Below, in pieces: positions 5,372-5,455 of a DNA stretch of 5,455 nucleotides (its first letter is position 1; the number at the start of each line of letters is the position of its first letter). Where the stretch lies: the NCBI GenBank assembly GCA_029050385.1, contig JAIDMV010000373.1, positions 1 to 5,455 on the forward strand. The letters are read 5' to 3'. A program made the translations under genes and the position numbers. The DNA is from Anaeroplasmataceae bacterium (GTDB taxonomy: Bacteria; Bacillota_I; Bacilli_A; Acholeplasmatales; Anaeroplasmataceae). The notes beneath the pieces were generated by a model. The model was not told where the DNA came from. It was given only the letters and a program-made list of their open reading frames with translations, and searched no databases.

Positions 5372-5399
5372 AAAAACCTCTTAGTTTTTCACTAAGAGG
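5372..5399 (-). terminator. Intrinsic terminator of galE
   Basis: Read on the minus strand, CCTCTTAG (5399-5392) and CTAAGAGG (5384-5377) form a perfect 8-bp stem around a 7-nt loop, followed at once by TTTTTC. The stem starts 7 nt after the galE stop codon, the normal place for an intrinsic terminator. It insulates galE from the recQ promoter. Confidence 0.88.
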
Positions 5400-5406
5400 G
5401 GAAATT

Positions 5407-5455
5407 TTATTCGTTTTCATATCCATTTGGATTGTTTTTCTGCCAGTTCCATGCA
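5407..5455 (-). CDS. galE: C-terminal end of UDP-glucose 4-epimerase, 5' part beyond window
   Basis: The frame entering from the right edge encodes 15 residues, AWNWQKNNPNGYENE, then TAA (5409-5407). The W-x-WQ-x-x-x-P-x-GY pattern is the typical extreme C-terminus of GalE (E. coli ends TWHWQSRHPQGYPD), the cytosolic NAD-dependent enzyme interconverting UDP-glucose and UDP-galactose. A terminator hairpin right after the stop supports a true gene end. Only 15 residues are visible, so the call rests on this one motif; another epimerase of the same family is possible. Confidence 0.8.
   Translation of the reverse strand, partial: AWNWQKNNPNGYENE

Noticed and set aside
5335..5376. A/T-rich run between the recQ promoter and the galE terminator as an origin or regulatory element
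   Set aside because: No repeated boxes or symmetrical sites were seen; the T-stretch next to the hairpin is explained by the terminator.

Overview
The window is A+T-rich bacterial DNA (about one third G+C, judged by eye). It has Shine-Dalgarno sites of the GGTG/AGGTG type, TGA used as a stop, and dense, mostly co-directional genes. This points to a low-G+C Bacillota, probably a clostridial or Erysipelotrichia-like gut anaerobe; the genus cannot be fixed from the sequence. No tRNA, rRNA, CRISPR array, insertion sequence or phage gene is visible.

Left part (1-1869, minus strand): a two-gene unit. An acyl-ACP thioesterase is followed, with an ATGA stop/start overlap, by an M18-family aminopeptidase that runs off the left edge and lacks about its last 50 residues. 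The pair starts from a divergent intergenic region (1870-2073). That region holds a perfect minus-strand consensus promoter (TTGACA, 17 bp, TATAAT) whose predicted start point lies on the edge of a 30-bp near-perfect palindrome, the best candidate regulatory element in the window.

Middle (2074-2955, plus strand): hslO, encoding the redox-switched chaperone Hsp33 with its C-terminal zinc-binding cysteines intact. It is the only plus-strand gene. Its 3' end overlaps the convergent minus-strand gene by 21 bp, and its likely intrinsic terminator (3007-3048) lies inside that neighbour's coding sequence.

Right part (2935-5289, minus strand): a probable three-gene unit read right to left. It comprises a minimal RecQ-type helicase ending just after the zinc module, a 205-residue protein I do not recognise, and a small membrane protein resembling the DUF6512 group. 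Gaps are about 40 bp. At the right edge (5407-5455) are the last 15 codons of a UDP-glucose 4-epimerase (galE), followed by a clear intrinsic terminator that separates it from recQ.

The genes look like ordinary chromosomal housekeeping and accessory genes: lipid release, peptide turnover, oxidative protein protection, DNA repair and sugar-nucleotide metabolism. I see no convincing new multi-gene system. The items most worth a second look are the thioesterase promoter/palindrome, the terminator embedded in an opposing gene, the unknown gene downstream of recQ, and the divergent aromatic loop of the helicase.
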